DNA from: Haemonchus contortus
Taxonomy: Eukaryota > Nematoda > Chromadorea > Rhabditida > Trichostrongylidae
Length of the DNA: 64,000 nucleotides
Assembly: GCA_000469685.2 (NCBI GenBank)
Contig: LS997562.1
Coordinates: 10,829,014-10,893,013, forward strand
Direction of reading: 5' to 3'
Part shown: piece after piece, positions 60,616-64,000 of the stretch
How the letters are laid out: the number at the start of each line of letters is the position of its first letter
How positions within the stretch are numbered: the stretch's first letter is position 1
Notes under the pieces: model-generated
Told to the model about the DNA's origin: nothing
The model's database searches: none
The model's input: only the letters and a program-made list of their open reading frames with translations
Made by a program: the position numbers and the translations under genes

Positions 60616-61112
60616 ATGAAATCGATTCTGATTCTACTGATTGTAGCCTTCGCTGTGGTGAGTTTAGTTTTGGTTTGCTTCCGTTAGTTCAAGAACAATC
60701 ACGCCCAGTAGTCATGGAATGTGAGGGCATGCAAGTCTTAGCGTAGAACTGGAGAACTGAGGGTGTAGTTTAATGGCCCCAAGCAATGGATTTCAAAATC
60801 AACTCTTTTTTCATTCCATGTTCGCTCATTCGGATATAATTTCAGCTAGCAACAAGTGTTGACTCACATGAAGGGACACATCACGCCGAAGGCTCAGGCT
60901 CACATGAAGGGACACATCACGCCGAAGGCTCAGGCTCACATGAAGGGACACATCACGCTGAGACTCATTCCGGATCAAAGACAAAACGAGCTATTCCTTC
61001 TTCACTGGAGGACAACTACAATTTGAAGGCGAGGGTTAAGAGGCATGCCAGTTCGGAAGAGAACGGAACTCATCACCCAGGAGGACATAAACCGAAGCGT
61101 GCAACTTCGTAA
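60616..61112 (+). CDS. Secreted histidine-rich repeat peptide precursor
   Basis: Two exons, 60616-60657 and 60846-61112 (TAA), joined in phase 0 through a GT-AG intron of 188 bases ending atttcag. The product is 102 residues. It opens with a hydrophobic signal peptide split by the intron (MKSILILLIVAFAV, then LATS). Next come three 12-residue units, the third partial, of SHEGTHHAEGSG. After KTKR the chain is AIPSSLEDNYNLKARVKR, then HASSEENGTHHPGG, then HKPKR and a three-residue end. Three KR sites after basic residues match prohormone-convertase cleavage sites, predicting an acidic-neutral peptide of about 14 residues and a His-rich one. HxxxHH spacing in the repeats could bind zinc or copper. 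I know no family with this layout; it could be a neuropeptide-like, metal-binding or antimicrobial secreted peptide. No neighbour explains it. Start choice: the only ATG followed by a signal sequence. Confidence 0.72.
60864..60962 (+). repeat. 36-bp tandem repeat within the secreted-peptide gene
   Basis: Two identical 36-bp units beginning tcacatgaagggacacatca and a third, 27-bp partial unit with one change (gccgaa to gctgag). Units are a multiple of three and lie wholly within exon 2, so copy number changes would keep the frame. Confidence 0.95.
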
Positions 61113-62894
61113 AAAAGGAACTGTTCCAAGGAGAAATCACACTTACTCCCCCTCCAAATTGTAATACAATATGAGGTAGTGGATTTGCTGTCCCTGTATG
61201 CGAATCATCCGGTAATTTCTCGCATCGATTAATATTAATAATGAAGAATTGAATTCTGGGGATTTAATTTGTTAGACTTTCCAAACGTCTATCGCAATAT
61301 CATATCTGTACAATGATATCGGGGTAATGACTAAGAATCTAATTGTAAGGCTGTAAAGTGTAGATACCTTTCATCCACTGCCTCGTACAAATATAAAGGA
61401 CAACGGGGATTAAATCACAAAAAGAAAAATTAATTGTATTCGGAAAGTAAACAGACCTATCAACCATCTTGGCAATCTGCCTATCCGAAAACCAGCCTGT
61501 TTTGCCTCAAGGAGAAGTTCAGGAGACAACGTCATCAACTTAATTTCCAATAATAATCAGTGCTAATTGACCATAATCACTCAAATATTTCTCCTACCGT
61601 TTCGTTTAGCAACTTTGATATATGTCCACGATATTGTGCATCCTATACATGAACCATCGATCGATATGTGTCAGGACTTAGGTTTTCTCTACGTTGAAAT
61701 CGCCATAGAACATTCCACGGGCGTTAGCAAACATGCGTTTGTCTGTCGTATTTGAAAGATCCTGGAAGAAGGCGACCTCATTGAAAATGTATAAATTGTT
61801 CAAATGGAAATCCCAATCTCGAACATTCATATCAGCAATAGTTAGGTGCTAGCAGTAATGAAACAACACTAGAAAGCGTCAAATATGAGGTAAAGCTAGG
61901 TGGAACGTCCATCTGCATAGAAAAGCTAGCTATTGAAAAGGCCATGTCTTAAAGTCGTAAAATCCTAAAGTTGTTCACCTCGTTCGTCAGCTTTCTATGG
62001 AACGCATTCGGTGAGAAGCCATCTGCATAATCGCTGACCATCCGCAGTGCTTTTTGAAATGCCTTTTTCATTCCGCCGCGACGTTCATTCGCAAGCAGGC
62101 AGCTTACTGTAGCTGTCTGTACGCAATGGCACACACATTTGGACAGCTCATCCAAAACCTCTCCCTGCAACTTCTATCGTCACATTCTCGTCCAACCCCT
62201 AAATTCACTTTCTTTTTTGAGCCTTATGTTTCTCTGATTACACCGATTCTTTGCGTTGAATTGTACTATATACTATAATATATATTTTATACTATACTGA
62301 ATTATAACTCTTGCGAGCCTACCGAAAAGTAAAGTACGCTTTGACAATAACCAACACCTTCCATGCTGGCATTAAGAGGAGACTGTCTGTAATGGGAAGC
62401 ACCTTGGGAATCTTCAACTTTTCCCACTGTTCATGAAATTGGGAACGTCCTTTTTTCAGAGAATCAAACTCGACCGGTCACTGTGAAAACTCTATAAAAT
62501 TTAAGTGGTACTTTTGAACATTTTGGTACTAGTGAGAACACCCCTCCCACTTTTGAAAAAGTAGTAACGAATACTGAATCCGGTATTCAAGTTCAGAGCA
62601 CTCGAACATCAAAACAACACCAAACTATGAGTTAGTATGTTCATTTGAAAAATGTAAATAAAACAATCGACCAACAACATAAACAGGTTGAACCCATTGA
62701 AACCGATATCACCAGATTATTCAACAACAAACTAACAAAACAAGAGCCTCGTAGATGAGCCACGAGAGAAAGCGGCTTTACACTTCGCCGGACTATTTTG
62801 AAAGAAACGACTCAACAATTTCACAGATTCAAAAATAAAAACAGTATCAACAAAATAGAAATGGATCAACAATCTCATATAAAGCTAATTATAA
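61113..62894. other. Intergenic stretch with no gene recognised
   Basis: Between the secreted-peptide gene and the 3' end of the PYR-1-like gene. It contains a fragment at about 61985-62175 that shares gcagcttactgtagct and the cattggcacacac-type motif (inverted) with the arm sequence of the foldback family at 11600-11960. Nothing else was seen. Confidence 0.5.
61985..62175 (-). repeat. Fragment of the foldback-repeat family
   Basis: On the minus strand: gatgagctgtccaaatgtgt, then gccattgcgtacagacagct and gtaagctgcctgcttgcg, paralleling 11640-11710 (gacgagcttaccaaatgtgt, gccaatgcgtaaagctagct, gtaagctggctgcgtgc). Confidence 0.6.
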
Positions 62895-63844
<950 letters not shown>

Positions 63845-64000
63845 CTAAAACAGAAATTACTCGAATTCTCCATAAAAAGCAAGACAAGGTCCATCGAAAT
63901 CAGAAACTAAAAGGAAAGCGTGGAAGTTAATCACAAAAAGTAGATAATCCCGTCTACACCAGAAAGCGAGAATGCAATATTTGAAAAGGTGATAAAAAAA

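Overview
The window is nuclear DNA from a nematode. Genes are split into many small exons with GT-AG introns and strong TTTCAG acceptors. Protein families and ectodomain types are typical of clade V worms, and the DNA is crowded with short tRNA-derived SINEs, foldback elements and MITEs. The gene set and repeat load fit a strongylid (hookworm-type) parasite, but the species cannot be fixed from the sequence alone. I rebuilt genes by chaining exons with matching reading phase; most real exons are shorter than 150 bp, so long ORFs are a poor guide here.

Layout. 1-6.8 kb (+): 3' part of a CBD-1-like eggshell chitin-binding protein with nine CBM14 domains. 6.8-11.1 kb: no gene seen. 11.1-15.7 kb (-): L-gulonate 3-dehydrogenase / lambda-crystallin (CRYL1) family enzyme, with a Penelope-like element remnant in one intron. 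19.7-35.4 kb (+): a nematode-type receptor tyrosine kinase with a VWA-like ectodomain, one transmembrane helix, a split kinase domain and a long C-terminal tail. One of its introns holds, on the opposite strand, an intron-free nucleoside diphosphate kinase-like ORF whose catalytic histidine is replaced. 35.9-41.3 kb (-): TFIID subunit TAF6. 42.1-44.2 kb: a long-armed foldback element with a second MITE nested inside. 45.9-53.6 kb (-): an ankyrin-repeat protein ending in a SAM domain (ANKS3/ANKS6-like). 58.45-58.69 kb (-): the last two exons of an unrecognised gene. 60.6-61.1 kb (+): a two-exon, 102-residue secreted histidine-rich precursor with three 12-residue repeats and dibasic processing sites. 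62.9-64 kb (-): 3' end of the CAD/PYR-1 pyrimidine-synthesis gene (aspartate transcarbamoylase domain), running off the window.

The genes do not form a shared pathway; this is an ordinary gene-mixed nematode region. The most unusual items are the secreted His-rich repeat peptide, the active-site-altered NDPK copy nested in the receptor kinase gene, the Penelope-like remnant with inverted hammerhead-like flanks, and at least 15 copies or fragments of one Pol III SINE family, several paired so that their transcripts could form hairpins.
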